In this document: in pieces, positions 63,213 through 64,000 of the stretch
How the letters are laid out: each line of letters starts with the position of its first letter
Numbering within the stretch: the first letter of the stretch is position 1
Notes under the pieces: model-generated
Seen by the model: the letters and a program-made list of their open reading frames with translations, nothing else
What the model was told of the DNA's origin: nothing
Databases searched by the model: none
Program-made: the position numbers and the translations under genes
NCBI RefSeq assembly: GCF_030272615.1
Contig: NC_081415.1
Coordinates: 377,099,392 to 377,163,391 of the forward strand
Source of the DNA: Cryptomeria japonica
Lineage: Eukaryota > Streptophyta > Pinopsida > Cupressales > Cupressaceae
Reading direction: 5' to 3'
Length of the DNA stretch: 64,000 nt

Positions 63213-64000
63213 TTATGCCCAGTACTTGCGAAGATGCATGCTATTGATAGGATCGGACAGAGGTTCACCTTCCGGGGTAGCAAGCTGATATGCCCCCGAG
63301 CCATATGCTGCAGTTACTATGAAAGGACCAACCCAATTAGGTTCAAACTTGCCCTTGATGATGTCAGTAGACTGTGCATTCTTGGGATTTGCCTTTAAAA
63401 CCAGGTCTCCCACTTCGAAGTGTCGCCCTTTGACTTTCTTATTATAAGAGCGACGGAGACGGTTTTGATATGCTTGCAAATGTGTCAGAGCTGTCTGACG
63501 TTTCTCCTCTAACATCTCAAGCTGATGTAGCTGAGAGACTCTGTGTGTCTCATCATCAATCAGGTGTTGCAAGGAAACCCTCAAGGAAGGAATCTCGACT
63601 TCCAAAGGTAAAATGGCTTCCGCACCATACACCAAGGAATAAGGTGTTGCGCCAGTAGGGGTGCGGATAGAAGTGCGATAGGCCCATAGTGCTGGATTTA
63701 ACTGTACATGCCAATCTCGACCAGCGTCATTGACAACTTTCTTCAGGATCTTGATAATGGTTTTGTTTGATGCTTCAGCTTGCCCATTACCTTGTGGATA
63801 ATATGGACTGGAAAAATGATGTTGAATATGAAACTTTTCACAAAGCTCTTTGACATCTTTATTCTTAAAAGGGCGACCATTATCAGTGACTATGGCAAGG
63901 GGAACCCCATACCGGCATATGATATAATTTAGCAAGAATTTTGAAATTTGGACACCAGTGATATAGGTCATGGGGATGGCTTCGATCCATTTTGTAAAAT
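63213..64000 (-). CDS. Tat integrase, C-terminal two thirds, open to the window edge
   Basis: The frame is open from the right window edge (FTKWIEAIPM just before 63971) to the stop at 63213, about 262 codons, with no break. It shows the second catalytic D in VTDNGRPFKNKD (about 63860-63895), the catalytic E in YPQGNGQAEASNKT (about 63755-63795), ALWAYRTSIRTPTGATPYSL, and the C-terminal region with YNKKVKGRHFEVGDLVLKA and WVGPFIVTAAYGSGAYQL. The first catalytic D and the zinc domain lie beyond the window. Being intact here, this element is younger than the Tat copy at 1-20440. The 3' LTR belonging to it is at 57224-58821. Confidence 0.92.
   Translation of the reverse strand, partial: FTKWIEAIPMTYITGVQISKFLLNYIICRYGVPLAIVTDNGRPFKNKDVKELCEKFHIQHHFSSPYYPQGNGQAEASNKTIIKILKKVVNDAGRDWHVQLNPALWAYRTSIRTPTGATPYSLVYGAEAILPLEVEIPSLRVSLQHLIDDETHRVSQLHQLEMLEEKRQTALTHLQAYQNRLRRSYNKKVKGRHFEVGDLVLKANPKNAQSTDIIKGKFEPNWVGPFIVTAAYGSGAYQLATPEGEPLSDPINSMHLRKYWA

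Noticed and set aside
63470-63658. + strand ORF antisense to the integrase
   Set aside because: Shadow of the intact Tat integrase.

Overview
This looks like a nuclear repeat-rich stretch from a seed plant with a very large genome, most likely a conifer-like gymnosperm (inference). The evidence is Ty3/gypsy Tat elements with two RNase H domains, a chromovirus with LTRs of 3.1-3.8 kb, a CACTA transposon with classical ends, L1-type LINEs with a C-terminal RNase H, a plant mobile domain (PMD) ORF and a fragment of a plant DRM methyltransferase. No bacterial features, no RNA genes and no clearly functional host gene were found. Nearly every coding region is broken by stops and frameshifts.

Region 1 (1-24600) is a nest of insertions whose order can be read from target-site duplications. 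A decayed Tat pol on the + strand (protease, RT, RNase H, archaeal-type RNase H, integrase) is cut by a solo LTR (3541-5377, duplication GAATC) and, inside its integrase, by a Ty1/copia remnant (6291-19644, duplication TTTCC). That copia remnant is itself cut by a complete but dead chromovirus on the - strand (6315-18082, duplication TTGCA). The Tat integrase resumes at 19645 and runs into a polypurine tract, an LTR with a TATA box, a primer-binding-like site and then a second gag (22721-24600). One LTR therefore appears to serve two internal regions.

Region 2 (24600-29930) holds a copia-type LTR with a primer-binding site, an unrecognised proline-rich coding remnant and a promoter-like TATA segment. 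Region 3 (29930-37870) is a satellite of about 149 bp per unit with large inverted repeats. It is split by a 4.25-kb CACTA element (31161-35414, duplication ACA) that carries a fragment of a DRM-type DNA methyltransferase gene.

Region 4 (37880-53990) contains an unrecognised gene-like block and two 5'-truncated LINEs with 15- and 16-bp target duplications. The first LINE is split by a solo LTR that holds a perfect 112-bp palindrome. The second LINE has an extra ORF downstream of its RNase H. Another solo LTR lies at 51834-53896. Region 5 (53988-57016, - strand) is a multi-exon transposase-like pseudogene with retained splice signals.

Region 6 (57224-64000) is the 3' part of another Tat element on the - strand: integrase at the window edge, a long spacer, a PMD ORF in the opposite orientation, a polypurine tract and the 3' LTR. 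The main candidates for something less described are the antisense PMD ORF in the Tat element, the DRM fragment in the CACTA element, the extra ORF of the second LINE and the multi-exon transposase-like gene.
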